The notes under the pieces were generated by a model. The model saw nothing but the letters and a program-made list of their open reading frames with translations, was not told the DNA's origin and did no database searches. A DNA stretch of 64,000 nt from PALSA-270 sp963770245. GTDB lineage: Bacteria; Acidobacteriota; Terriglobia; Terriglobales; Acidobacteriaceae. Made by a program: the position numbers and the translations under genes. How positions within the stretch are numbered: the first letter of the stretch is position 1; each line of letters starts with the position of its first letter. The DNA is taken from NCBI GenBank assembly GCA_963770245.1, contig CAVYOX010000010.1, positions 558,001-622,000 on the forward strand. Direction: 5' to 3'. Below, in pieces: positions 44,064 through 52,807 of this stretch.

Positions 44064-46853
44064 TTACGGCTGGGAGTCGCGGATCAAAACTACGTCGGAA
44101 TCGACGTGGCCGCGGATGAGCGCGAGTTTGCTACCGTCGGGCGACCAGGCGAAGCTGTCGCCAATGTGCTCGGAGGTGAAATTGGTCACTGGCTTTCCCG
44201 GGGAGCCGTCGAGAGGTTGGAGCCAGAGGTTATCGACGTCGTGGTCGCGGATGGGATAGACAACTGCTTTGCCATCGGGACTGAAGCGGACAGGTCCCGA
44301 GGGAGAATGCTCGAAATCGAGAATCTTCGCGGGCTGCTGGGAGTCGAGTGGAGAAAGCGCCAGCCTCTGCCGGTGCTCTCCCACGTGCTGGAAGGTCAGA
44401 AACGCCACCAGCTTTCCATCCGGCGAAATCCCAAAGCCCGGCTCCGCGGGATAGTCGGAAACCCTTTGCGGGGTTCCGCCATCGATCGGCACTTTCATGA
44501 GCGCGTTGCCGCTCGCGAGATCGCGGTAAAGCACCCACTGGCTGTCGGGAGAACAGACAGCATCCTCGTCCACTTTTCCATGGGTGAGAAGCCTCACGTT
44601 TCCGCCCCCGGCGTCCATGCGGGCGATATCCTCGGTCTTTGCGCCGTCGTAGCCGGCGATGACAAAGGCCACATAGCGCCCGTCGGCACAGGCCGATGGG
44701 CCGCCATTGGCCGTGTGGGCTTCCATGGGCAAACCGGTCTTGCTGCCGGAGTCGGGATTGAGCAAGGAGAGGGTCAGTTCCTGATCGACGATCAGTTGTC
44801 CACCGGGTGTCCAGCTGAAAGTATTGACCGGCTGGCCGGAGGTGATCTGTTGGGCCTGTCCGCTGCCGGCCGCGGCTGCCGGGACCAGGTAAAGATCCCA
44901 ATGACGTTCGTTCAACACGGCGGCCAAGGAGCGGCCGTCGGCGGCCAGACTGAGACTCGAGTAGTCGTTGATGTCGTTTGTGACGGCGCGATATTTTCCC
45001 GCAGGATAGGAGATAAACGCAATCTGATTGCGGGTGTAGTTCGAGATGTAGTCGCGCGAGAGAACCAGTTGCCCGGAGCCGTCGGGCATCCAGACGGGGT
45101 CGCCGAAAATGCCGTCGGAGTGGAAGATGGTTTTCTGCTGGTGGGTGCTGGCGTTGGTCTCGAGCAGGCCGGTGAGCGCGCCGTCGGGTTGAAGGTCCAC
45201 GCAGATGAGAGTTTTTCCGTCGGGAGCCCAGCTCAGTCCGAACAGGCAGCCGGTTTGCGGGCCGCTGACGAGCGCCTTCTCATCGCCGCCGCCGCTATCG
45301 ACGGAATCGATCATGATGCGGTACTTGCCGGGATCGGGATCGCCGTAGCGGATAAAGGCGAATTGCTTTCCGTCGGGCGAGAAGGTGATGTTCGAATCGA
45401 TATCGGTGACCAGTTTCTGGGGAGTTCCGCCCAGCATGGGAGCGCGATAAAGATATTCGAGCTCCTCGCTCGCCGCCTCGCTACGCACGAAGTAGAGATA
45501 ATTGCCGTCCGGAGAAAACGACAGGCTGAGGTAGTGCACCGCAGCCGGGGGGATGACCTGGGTGTCGCTATTGGTGGGGAGGTTGCGCAGCCAGAGGCTC
45601 TCCTGGCCACGGTCACGGACTACGTTGAGGATGTATTTGCCGTCGGCAGAGATGGCGGCGCGCGAGGCCTTGCCGGTTTCGGTGACTTTGCGGATGGAGA
45701 CGTTCTGGAAGGGGAGGCCCCGGCTGCGGGAGAGAAAAGCATAGATTCCATAGCCAGCGGCGGCGAGCAGCGCGAGGACCACGAGCGAGGTGAGTGCGAG
45801 GCCCAGCTTGTTTTGGCCTGCGGCGGCCATTACGGCACTCGAGGAACCGACGGTTGAGCTGCGCTCGACCGTAGGGGCGAAAGCGCCCGTCCCTACCCCA
45901 GCAGCGGTCCCCACCGCAACCTCGGTCCCGCTGGGGTGTGTCGCTACCTGATCCGTCGGGCTGACGGTGCGGGATTTCGAGGATTCGAGATCGCGCTTGA
46001 GACGGCGGAGATCGCCGCGCAGGTCGGCGGCGGACTGGTAGCGCAGTTCCCGATCTTTTTCGAGCGCCTTGGCCAGGATCTCCTCGAGCTTGGGCGGTAG
46101 CTCCGAGTTGATTTCGGTGACCGGCGCGGGATCGAGTTGCAGAATGGCGTGAAAGATCACAGCCGAGGTGTTGCCGGGGAAGGGGAGGCGTGCAGTGGCG
46201 GCCTGGTAGAGGACGGCGCCGAGCGAGAACAGATCGGTGCGCGCGTCGAGCACTTCTCCGCGAGCCTGCTCGGGAGACATGTAGGCAACGGTGCCGACCG
46301 TAGTTCCTGGGCTTGTGAGGTGCATGGGAACCGGACCGGCGAGTGTGGCCACGGTTTCCATGGCGGGCTCGGGGAAGCGTGTCAGTTTGGCTAATCCGAA
46401 ATCGAGGACTTTGATTTGGCCGCGCGGGGTGACGAAAACGTTGGCCGGCTTGATGTCGCGGTGAACCACGCCTTTGGCGTGGGCGGCGTCGAGAGCGTCG
46501 GCGAGTTGGATGCCGAGGTCGAGCAGGCGATCGAGGGGCAAAGGGCGGTTGCCGAGTTTCGCGTCCAAGCTCTGGCCTTCGAGCAGCTCCATCGAGATGA
46601 AGGATTGGCCGGCTTCATTTTCTACCGCATAGATGGTGCAGATGTTCGGATGGTTCAAAGCGGAGGCGGCACGGGCCTCGAATTGAAAACGTTCAAGAGC
46701 GGCGGCATCTTTGGCTAAGTCTGGGGGAAGGAATTTGAGAGCGACCCGCCGGCCGAGGGTGAGATCCTGGGCTTCGTAGACCACGCCCATCCCTCCACTG
46801 CCGATCTGGCGAGTGATGCGGTAGTGCGAGATGGTCTGGCCAATCATTGACAT
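44064..46853 (-). CDS. Ser/Thr protein kinase with C-terminal beta-propeller
   Basis: 929 residues. The PknB-type kinase domain (about 10-285) shows GSGGMGVVYEA, VALKFL (Lys), HRDIKPAN, DFGLAK and SPEQ, all needed residues present. A variable Ser/Thr/Val-rich linker (about 295-350) is followed by one membrane helix (LALTSLVVLALLAAAGYGIYAF). The extracytoplasmic part has PD40/TolB-type blades (repeated SPDGKxxxF/V). This sensor-kinase layout is abundant in Acidobacteria. It is monocistronic. A REP-like palindrome lies inside the linker-coding region. Confidence 0.94.
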   Translation of the reverse strand: MSMIGQTISHYRITRQIGSGGMGVVYEAQDLTLGRRVALKFLPPDLAKDAAALERFQFEARAASALNHPNICTIYAVENEAGQSFISMELLEGQSLDAKLGNRPLPLDRLLDLGIQLADALDAAHAKGVVHRDIKPANVFVTPRGQIKVLDFGLAKLTRFPEPAMETVATLAGPVPMHLTSPGTTVGTVAYMSPEQARGEVLDARTDLFSLGAVLYQAATARLPFPGNTSAVIFHAILQLDPAPVTEINSELPPKLEEILAKALEKDRELRYQSAADLRGDLRRLKRDLESSKSRTVSPTDQVATHPSGTEVAVGTAAGVGTGAFAPTVERSSTVGSSSAVMAAAGQNKLGLALTSLVVLALLAAAGYGIYAFLSRSRGLPFQNVSIRKVTETGKASRAAISADGKYILNVVRDRGQESLWLRNLPTNSDTQVIPPAAVHYLSLSFSPDGNYLYFVRSEAASEELEYLYRAPMLGGTPQKLVTDIDSNITFSPDGKQFAFIRYGDPDPGKYRIMIDSVDSGGGDEKALVSGPQTGCLFGLSWAPDGKTLICVDLQPDGALTGLLETNASTHQQKTIFHSDGIFGDPVWMPDGSGQLVLSRDYISNYTRNQIAFISYPAGKYRAVTNDINDYSSLSLAADGRSLAAVLNERHWDLYLVPAAAAGSGQAQQITSGQPVNTFSWTPGGQLIVDQELTLSLLNPDSGSKTGLPMEAHTANGGPSACADGRYVAFVIAGYDGAKTEDIARMDAGGGNVRLLTHGKVDEDAVCSPDSQWVLYRDLASGNALMKVPIDGGTPQRVSDYPAEPGFGISPDGKLVAFLTFQHVGEHRQRLALSPLDSQQPAKILDFEHSPSGPVRFSPDGKAVVYPIRDHDVDNLWLQPLDGSPGKPVTNFTSEHIGDSFAWSPDGSKLALIRGHVDSDVVLIRDSQP
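45871..45896. repeat. REP-like palindrome inside the kinase gene
   Basis: GTAGGG-GCG-AAAG-CGC-CCGT-CCCTAC, an imperfect inverted repeat with 6-base outer arms and 3-base inner arms. It resembles the dispersed intergenic palindromes of this phylum but lies in the kinase linker, where it encodes VGTGAFAPTV. Confidence 0.5.
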
Positions 46854-47002
46854 GGAGGTCGATGTCTTGTGACTGTGAATTGTGCTTTGCTGTCTTGGCG
46901 CCGACTGCCTTGCCGCAAGGCGTCCATCTTAGGTTGGGTTGTGAGCGAGGTCAAACCTCGGGGGACGCCGGGCGCGGCGGAGGGCTGCGGCCGCGCCGTC
47001 GC

Positions 47003-47038
47003 AAATAAAAAACCCCTGGGATCTACCGCCATCCGGGG
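47003..47038 (-). terminator. Terminator downstream of the VKOR gene
   Basis: On the minus strand CCCCGGAT...ATCCCAGGGG is followed by TTTTTTATTT, a hairpin plus T-run. It would end the Cys-rich/TonB receptor/Sco/VKOR operon before the kinase gene. Confidence 0.7.
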
Positions 47039-47153
47039 AGAGATCCGGACGGCGGAGATTCCAAGGGAAATCTGTGCTATGCCCTTCATTCCGATTAAAC
47101 ACGAGGCAAATTGACTAACTGTAAAGAGTCGGTAAAAAGAACGTAAAGTCTTG

Positions 47154-47564
47154 TCAACGTGGTTCGGGCCTGGCCATCGACTGCACCGCCACCGTCCCCA
47201 GACTCAGCAGGGTCATGAGCGAAATCACTCCGAGAGAGAGGGCGCAATAGATACACCACACGCCGAGCACGTGGGCTTCAATGTAAGCCAGGCGCAGAGA
47301 GAAGGCGAGGGCCGCCAGGCTCGCGATCACGAGCAGCCGATAGGAGCGCCGGATCGCCAGAGCTCCGAGCAGGGAGTAGCCCACGATTCCGATGTCCGCC
47401 ACAGGCACGCCCCAAAGGACGGCATACGGGCTGTGGTTGACGATGCCGCAGTCCCAGCGCTCGTTGATGCTGCAGGGAGAAGCATCGGTCCGGTAGTGTT
47501 CGCGAAGCGCCAAGGAAGAAGCCGCGATCCCCGCGGCGGCCAGTAGGAGCAGGATGTACCTCAT
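47154..47564 (-). CDS. Vitamin K epoxide reductase (VKOR) family membrane protein
   Basis: Membrane oxidase that passes electrons from thiol oxidoreductases to quinone. 136 residues with four hydrophobic helices. The loop Cys pair is CSINERWDCGIVNHS (followed by the conserved Ser) and the membrane CxxC is CIYC, spacing typical of the family. No fused thioredoxin domain is present, so it would need a separate partner, perhaps the DsbA-like protein at 35.6 kb. ATG at 47564; an upstream in-frame TTG also exists. Last gene of the operon with sco. Confidence 0.92.
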   Translation of the reverse strand: MRYILLLLAAAGIAASSLALREHYRTDASPCSINERWDCGIVNHSPYAVLWGVPVADIGIVGYSLLGALAIRRSYRLLVIASLAALAFSLRLAYIEAHVLGVWCIYCALSLGVISLMTLLSLGTVAVQSMARPEPR

Positions 47565-47593
47565 GCCGAGTGTTCCTTTCAAATCTTCGAAGT

Positions 47594-48514
47594 CTAGCCG
47601 GACGCATGCAAGGCGTCGGCCGCGGCTCGGATGAGCTCACCCGGCTGCCAGTCACTGCCGTGATACCACTTCGCAATCCGTCCATCCGGGCCGATGACGG
47701 CAGTGCTCATCGAGTGGGTGATCACGGCGCCGTCCTCGAGATAGGTCAGGCCGAAAAAGCGCGCGAGCTCGGGTAGGTCGGCAGCTCGGGGCACGACAAA
47801 TTCCCAGTGGCCGAATGGCGCGGCCGGTTGGCTGCCGGCTGAAGCCAGACCGTAGGCGCGCAGAACCTGGGGGGTATCGTGCGCGGGATCGAAGCTGATA
47901 CTGAGCAGATGGGTCTTCGCCTCGAGCGCCGGATCGGTCCCGAGTTGGCGGTTGATTTCGGCGAACTGGCGGCTGAGGCGCGGGCAGTAATCGGGGAACG
48001 GGCAGCGGGTATAGATGAAGGTGATCAAGAGCGCTTGGCCGCGATATTGCCGGAGCGAAATGCGCTTGCCGTTCTGGTTGGTGAAGCGGAAATCGGGCAC
48101 CAGATCGCCGGGCGCCGGAACCTCGAGGGCGGCGCTCGGTTTCGGGGGAGGGGTGGCGGCGCGCTGGATGACGCGCACATTTTCCAGCCAGTATCTGTCG
48201 TCTTCGACAACGACCTCGGCCGCGATCGCGTCGCCCGAAGAGATCTGGCCGAGCTCGGTCGGAGGGTGGATCTCGTAGGGCATGGTCATGGCGTCCATGA
48301 AGCCGGGAATGGCTTCGGCGGCCACGTTGACGGTCCCGGAGGCGAGATCGACCGAAACCACTTTGCCCTTCAGGGGGTAACGCTTGGCCCCGGACTGCGG
48401 GCTGGCTGCGCTCGGCGCCGGCGGCTTGTTGCAGGCAGCGGCGGCGAGCGCCAGCAGTAGGACGGCAGAGCCGAGTGCGATGCGCGGGAATGCCCTGCGG
48501 GGGAGGAAAATCAT
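47594..48514 (-). CDS. Lipoprotein with CusF-like copper domain fused to Sco1/SenC
   Basis: 306 residues. Lipoprotein signal LLLALAAAACNK (lipobox Cys). Residues about 45-115 look like a CusF-type domain (GKVVSVDLASGTVNVAAEAIPGFMDAMTMPYEI, the typical W/F-x-M-x-M surface). Residues about 135-300 are a Sco thioredoxin fold with FIYTRCPFPDYCP (the C-x5-C variant) and the metal His in ITHSMSTAVIGPDG. Sco proteins deliver copper to the CuA site of cytochrome oxidase. The GGAGAAGAC ribosome site supports the ATG. Oxidase genes are not in the window. Confidence 0.92.
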   Translation of the reverse strand: MIFLPRRAFPRIALGSAVLLLALAAAACNKPPAPSAASPQSGAKRYPLKGKVVSVDLASGTVNVAAEAIPGFMDAMTMPYEIHPPTELGQISSGDAIAAEVVVEDDRYWLENVRVIQRAATPPPKPSAALEVPAPGDLVPDFRFTNQNGKRISLRQYRGQALLITFIYTRCPFPDYCPRLSRQFAEINRQLGTDPALEAKTHLLSISFDPAHDTPQVLRAYGLASAGSQPAAPFGHWEFVVPRAADLPELARFFGLTYLEDGAVITHSMSTAVIGPDGRIAKWYHGSDWQPGELIRAAADALHASG

Positions 48515-48543
48515 GTCTTCTCCATTCTAAACGGGGAACCCGT

Positions 48544-50826
48544 TTAATAGTGAAACCGGTAGCGCAGCTCGACATAAATCTCCCGCGGGTTGTTCCAGTG
48601 GAATCCGCCGAAGGTCACGCTATTGTCGAGTTCCACGCGGCGGTTCGCCACATTCAGGGCGTTCAGCGAGAGCGAAACGCGCTCCCCGAAATCCTTGCCG
48701 AGCGTCAGGTCGAAGGAGGCGTGTCCGGGCAAGTAGTCCCCGGGATAGGGCAAGCCGGGGAAGGCGTTGCTGAAGCCGGAGCCGTAGTAGACATTGGTCG
48801 AGGCATGGCTCTGCCCAGGAAGAGCCAAGTCGCCGCCCAGGTTGAGCGTGTTGCGTTGGTCATGGTCGAGCGGGGAGAGCCCGGCGGGCAAAGCGAAGTC
48901 GGTCAAGCCGCCGGTGATCGCGCCGCCGCCCTCGGCGATTTGGTTTGAATAGGCCAGGTGGATTTGGCCGCGATGGGCGATGCGGGGGGAACGCAGGGTG
49001 GCTTCCCAGCCGCGAATGACCGCCTGGCCAATGGTGATGGGGAAAAATAGGTTGGACTCGCCAATGTTATTGTGGTCGAAAAAATTCACGACATTGGTGC
49101 GGAAGTTGTCGGCGTCGAGCGTCCAGCCGCGAAAGGGAATGGTGACGCCGAACTGGTGTTCCTCATCGCGCTCCCCGTGCAGCGGGATGAATCCGAGGCT
49201 ATTGGCGTTGGCCAATTCGAGCAGCGGGCCGGAGGCAGTGACGAGCGGCGGAGCCTGATAGTAGTGGCCGTAGAAAGCGCGCAAGGTCCATTTCAGCCGG
49301 GGCACGGTGAGAGCCGCGCCGAAACGCGGGCTGATGGAGCTCTCCGTGACTTCCCCGGAGAATCGCGTGGGCCGCATGCCGGCCGTGAGCGACAGCCAGG
49401 GCGTCAGCTGGAACCGGTCGTCCACGAAGCCGGCAAACAGGTTGCCGTCCGGGTGTTCACGGTCGGTGAGCGGCGGATTGCCGCTGCCGTCGTTAAAGAT
49501 GGCGCCGAAGAGTTCGGTGTCCTGCTGAGAGAAGCTGTACACCCCCACCTGCAGGTTATTTCGCGGAAGGTTGGCGCTGAAACTCGCCTGCCCGCCGGCG
49601 TAGGTGGACCCGCGATTCTCGGTGGTGGAGACGGGTGTGTCGGAGGGGGAGCTGTCATAGTCGGCGCGGTTGTGATGGTAGAAGGGCGAGACCGTCAGCA
49701 AGAGCTTCGAATTGAAGGTGTGGACCCAGGAAAAGTTTACGATGGCATCCGATTCCGCATCGCCGTCGCGGAACCCGATGCTCGGGTACTGCGCCGTGAA
49801 CCCGTTTTCGGCGATGGGCGCGTTTTCTATGTCGTTCGGATTCGGATCATAGGGGATCTGGTAGAAGTCTCGGCGCAGAGAAGTGAATAAACGCAGCTGG
49901 TTCGAGGGATCGAGATTGAAGATGAGCGAGCCGAAGCCGCCGTAGCCGTTCTCGGCGTCATGCACCACCTGCGGAACCGGCGTCTGGATCCCGAGGTTGC
50001 TGCGGTTGCCGTTCACGCTGGCATAGTAGGCGAAGCGCTCGGTGTGGCCGCCCAGGTTGAATTCATCGTTGGTCTGGTAGAAATTTCCGAAGCTCGTGGT
50101 CCACTCCGCCTGGTTGTTGCGCTCAAAGCCAGTGCGGGGGACGATATTGAACACGCCGTAAGTCCGGTCGCCGAGCGCAGCCCCGTAGCTTCCGCGATCG
50201 ACTTCCATGTAGTCAATGTCTTTGGGATCGAACTGCGGCCCCAGGTTCGATGCGATATTGGTGTTCGGCACCGGAACGCCATCGACCAGCCAGCTGGTTT
50301 GATGGCCGCCGCGAATGTGGAGCTGGTCGTGGGTGAAATAGGCTCCGGGAACATAGTCAGTAATCATGGCCAGGCTGTTGGTGCGGTCCGCGCCCGGCGT
50401 GTGTTCGATGTCGAGGCGGTTGACGAGAGTCGTGGGCGTCACGGAATCGGTCGGCGCAACTTCTTCGGGCGCGCCCGAGACGGTGACGGTTTCGTGGCCT
50501 CCGGCCAGGCTCAGGGGAACATGCAGAACCGGTTCGGTGCCCGAATTGACGACTACGCTTTGGGAGGTCTGGACGAAGCCGGGGCTGGCGACGCTTACGG
50601 TGTAGTCGCCGACCGCAATGGCCATGAATTGGAACTCTCCGTTGGCGTCGGTGGTGACGCTTTTGGACCAGTCCGAGGACCTGGCCCTCAACATAACCAT
50701 GGCGCCTTGAACCGGACGGTGCTGGGGATCATGAACAATGCCCCGGATCGAGCCGAAAACCGCAGCATGGAGAGCGGCCGCCAGCAGAAGCAGGCCGCCG
50801 AGGACTGGGATGCGGATCGAACCCAT
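48544..50826 (-). CDS. TonB-dependent outer-membrane receptor with carboxypeptidase-regulatory-like domain
   Basis: 760 residues from the ATG at 50826, which has GGAGGG 4 bases upstream. Signal peptide (MGSIRIPVLGGLLLLAAALHA), then a CarboxypepD_reg domain (VFGSIRGIVHDPQHRPVQGAMVMLRA...GDYTVSVASPGF). Next comes a plug domain (RTNSLAMITDYVPGAYFTHDQLHIRGGHQTSWLVDGVPVPNTN), and a beta-barrel ending in the aromatic residue of RYRFHY. It sits directly upstream of the CusF-Sco gene, so copper or a copper chelate is a reasonable substrate guess, unproven. Confidence 0.92.
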   Translation of the reverse strand: MGSIRIPVLGGLLLLAAALHAAVFGSIRGIVHDPQHRPVQGAMVMLRARSSDWSKSVTTDANGEFQFMAIAVGDYTVSVASPGFVQTSQSVVVNSGTEPVLHVPLSLAGGHETVTVSGAPEEVAPTDSVTPTTLVNRLDIEHTPGADRTNSLAMITDYVPGAYFTHDQLHIRGGHQTSWLVDGVPVPNTNIASNLGPQFDPKDIDYMEVDRGSYGAALGDRTYGVFNIVPRTGFERNNQAEWTTSFGNFYQTNDEFNLGGHTERFAYYASVNGNRSNLGIQTPVPQVVHDAENGYGGFGSLIFNLDPSNQLRLFTSLRRDFYQIPYDPNPNDIENAPIAENGFTAQYPSIGFRDGDAESDAIVNFSWVHTFNSKLLLTVSPFYHHNRADYDSSPSDTPVSTTENRGSTYAGGQASFSANLPRNNLQVGVYSFSQQDTELFGAIFNDGSGNPPLTDREHPDGNLFAGFVDDRFQLTPWLSLTAGMRPTRFSGEVTESSISPRFGAALTVPRLKWTLRAFYGHYYQAPPLVTASGPLLELANANSLGFIPLHGERDEEHQFGVTIPFRGWTLDADNFRTNVVNFFDHNNIGESNLFFPITIGQAVIRGWEATLRSPRIAHRGQIHLAYSNQIAEGGGAITGGLTDFALPAGLSPLDHDQRNTLNLGGDLALPGQSHASTNVYYGSGFSNAFPGLPYPGDYLPGHASFDLTLGKDFGERVSLSLNALNVANRRVELDNSVTFGGFHWNNPREIYVELRYRFHY

Positions 50827-50951
50827 AAACCCTCCGAACGCTGAAGAAAAAACACCGGCCAGAACAGAAGCCAGTGCGGGAGGACAAGGCCGCCAGCGGC
50901 GCGAACCGGAGATGCGCTCGATCCTCCAGAAACTGGCTTTCGGAATGTCGA

Positions 50952-51314
50952 TCAGGCGAGGGAGAGCGAGGGCGGGCCGCGGACATCGCGGGTGGCATAG
51001 GGTTCTTTTCCACGCTGGAGCCGGGAAAAATCGGGCGGCAAGAGGACAGAAGGGCGGACGGCCTGGGCGCTCACCGGCAGGGGCAACTCCGCCCACAGCG
51101 ACCCGGTGAGAGCCCGGCTGCAATCCTGACGGCTGCAGGGACGAGCTTCAACGGTTCGATCGGGCGCCTCGGGGGTATGCGCCCGTTTTCCTCGACAACA
51201 CTTGCGGGCGCAACAGCACGGTTGCTGCGCGGGTTCAAGGGTAGCCGAGGCCACGGGAGCGATAACACCCGCGAGCACGAGAACCAGCAACGCCCTGGCG
51301 GTCACACCGCGCAT
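50952..51314 (-). CDS. Small exported Cys-rich protein
   Basis: 120 residues with a signal peptide (ALLVLVLAGVIAPVASA) and a dense Cys cluster CCCARKCC followed by RPCSRQDCSRA, seven Cys in 37 residues. The second half is low in Cys and basic (LPPDFSRLQRGKEPYATRD). First gene of the run leading to the TonB receptor, Sco and VKOR genes, so metal binding (copper) is suggested by both composition and context. No family recognised. Confidence 0.65.
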   Translation of the reverse strand: MRGVTARALLVLVLAGVIAPVASATLEPAQQPCCCARKCCRGKRAHTPEAPDRTVEARPCSRQDCSRALTGSLWAELPLPVSAQAVRPSVLLPPDFSRLQRGKEPYATRDVRGPPSLSLA

Positions 51315-51320
51315 AGAAAG

Positions 51321-51365
51321 GTCAAACTTCGACTAAGTCAAACTTCCAATCAGAATACCAATCAG
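51321..51365. repeat. Two sets of direct repeats upstream of the Cys-rich gene
   Basis: GTCAAACTTC occurs at 51321-51330 and 51337-51346 (16-base period). CCAATCAG(A/G)ATA follows at 51346 and 51358 (12-base period). They lie directly before the start of the Cys-rich gene on the minus strand, an operator-like arrangement. Confidence 0.6.
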
Positions 51366-51974
51366 GATAAATGAGAATAGATGGCCGTGGGCCCGGTCCG
51401 CAAGCGAAAGTCCCCGCGAAGTGCAAGCGGCGCGAATCCCCCGCCGCCGGCAGGAAGGCCTTTCGCTTCCGAGTGACAAAAAGTGGCCCCATTTCTGGGG
51501 CCACCGTACGAAAGAGGCAATGGAAGGATGTAAGGAAAGGCGATGCAAGGGACTACCCCGCGAAACCGGGGAAGCTAAGTGCAGATGTTGAAAACATTTG
51601 TGAGGGTCATTCTTTTCAGCGGCCTCTTTTCTTGGTGGAACAAGGTGCATTTCCCCAGCCAAAACGAAGGGGCAGGATGAGAAACCCTTCGAGGGCTCTC
51701 TAACCCCGTGCCAAATGGCGTTTTAAGCTCGAATCGGGCGCATCATGCCAGCCCGCGCGCCAGCCGGGAACAGCATGGCAAAATGCATAATCCTGCACAT
51801 TCACTGCAGGCGCCTGCTTAGGCGGAGCTCAGGCTGCTGGGCCTCTCGTGGTCAGAATGGGGTCGAAACGGTCGCGCGTCGAGCCGAAACCCAGGGCGGA
51901 AACCTGGCAGGGGTCGTCCGGGAGGGGACCTCAGAAGAGGGATCTCAGAAGGGAGACCTTGAAGGGAATTAAAA
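51366..51974. other. Gene-free interval
   Basis: No credible gene in about 600 bases. Open frames lack family features and ribosome sites. Near 51930-51965 are short repeats of AGAAG/GGGA(C/T)CT type. Confidence 0.4.
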
Positions 51975-51996
51975 TCGAGTCCCGTCGTCCCCGCCA
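51975..51996 (+). tRNA. 3' fragment of a tRNA gene (probable att site)
   Basis: The 22 bases TCGAGTCCCGTCGTCCCCGC plus CA equal the end of a tRNA: the T-loop from TCGAGT, the 3' T-stem CCCGT, acceptor strand CGTCCCC, discriminator G and encoded CCA. Upstream sequence does not continue the tRNA. The acceptor strand is the exact complement of the 5' strand GGGGACG found at 59963. Such 22-base tRNA ends are typical integrase attachment cores. Confidence 0.8.
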
Positions 51997-52150
51997 TTTA
52001 AAATCAAGCACTTACAGGAATGACGTCATCCCGGCGTAGGCACAAAAAGGTAACCCAATAGGCCCAAGCTTAAAAGTCGAGAATAGCGCCCATATGCTTC
52101 CGACCGCGATCCCGGCTGAGTGGGGCTCGGCGCTTCTTCATTAGGCGGCC

Positions 52151-52347
52151 CTACTTCTCTTCCTTCTTGTTGCTAACGAAAAAGGACACTACGGCGGTTT
52201 GCGCAGCGCGCTTTTCACTGGTCACAGCCTGGGTGTAGGTGTCCAGAGTGACGCGGATCGTTGAATGCCGCATCAGTTCCTGCATAACCTTGAACTCGGC
52301 CCCAGTGGCGCGGAGCAGGGTAGAGGCCGCAAAGCAGTAGGGGAGCT
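52151..52347 (-). pseudogene. C-terminal fragment of a tyrosine recombinase (integrase)
   Basis: The minus-strand frame reads ASTLLRATGAEFKVMQELMRHSTIRVTLDTYTQAVTSEKRAAQ, then VVSFFVSNKKEEK and a stop. This matches the last part of phage-type integrases: the RHS(x)TLDxYTQA segment carries the catalytic His/Tyr region (MRHSTIRVTLDTYTQ). The rest of the gene is missing: upstream sequence turns into a histidine-kinase fragment. It lies 155 bases from the tRNA 3' fragment. Confidence 0.82.
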
Positions 52348-52355
52348 CAGAACTT

Positions 52356-52550
52356 CTAATGTAGAAGCTGGAGTGCGTACCAGACGGTTACGGCCATGGC
52401 AAACAGGAGAAGCGGAACTTCCACATCGCGGAAACCGAAGCGTTCTGACAGAAGCGCCAAGCCCAGGGCAATGGCGAAGGAAGTGGCTGCAAGACCGTAG
52501 CGCAGAACGCAGGAGTGGACAAACTGCGCTTGGAGTTTGGGCCGGGCCAT
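52356..52550 (-). pseudogene. N-terminal fragment of a membrane sensor histidine kinase
   Basis: 64 residues: MARPKLQAQFVHSCVLRYGLAATSFAIALGLALLSERFGFRDVEVPLLLFAMAVTVWYALQLLH, two hydrophobic helices in the pattern of the DUF4118-like N-terminus of acidobacterial histidine kinases. The frame stops before PAS or kinase domains. A broken gene abutting integrase debris. Confidence 0.55.
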
Positions 52551-52807
52551 GGTTCGCCTCACATCCACGCGTGGCGTGTTAAGGAATTATCTTACGACTC
52601 TACGGTTTCTTCGTCGGGGGCAGGTATTTCTTTTCGATCGAAGCCACGACAACGTAGTTTGGATCCACCACTTCGGGGCCAAACTTGCATTGCTCCACGT
52701 TGTCCCTGTGGTTCCGATGCCTGAGGGCGCGAATCGTCCCGCTGCTGGCGACGTCATGAAAATGTGAGAGCTGAAGAAATCCTACTTCCGGCTTCCAGAA
52801 CGTTTGG
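52551..52807. other. Relic interval
   Basis: A minus-strand frame ending at 52600 reads VVDPNYVVVASIEKKYLPPTKKP then stop, apparently the tail of some gene, but no start or family was identified. The remainder shows nothing. Confidence 0.35.

Noticed and set aside
51366..51974. Possible structured RNA or riboswitch upstream of the copper-like operon
   Set aside because: No conserved riboswitch core recognised and the stretch lies upstream of the promoter-like repeats.
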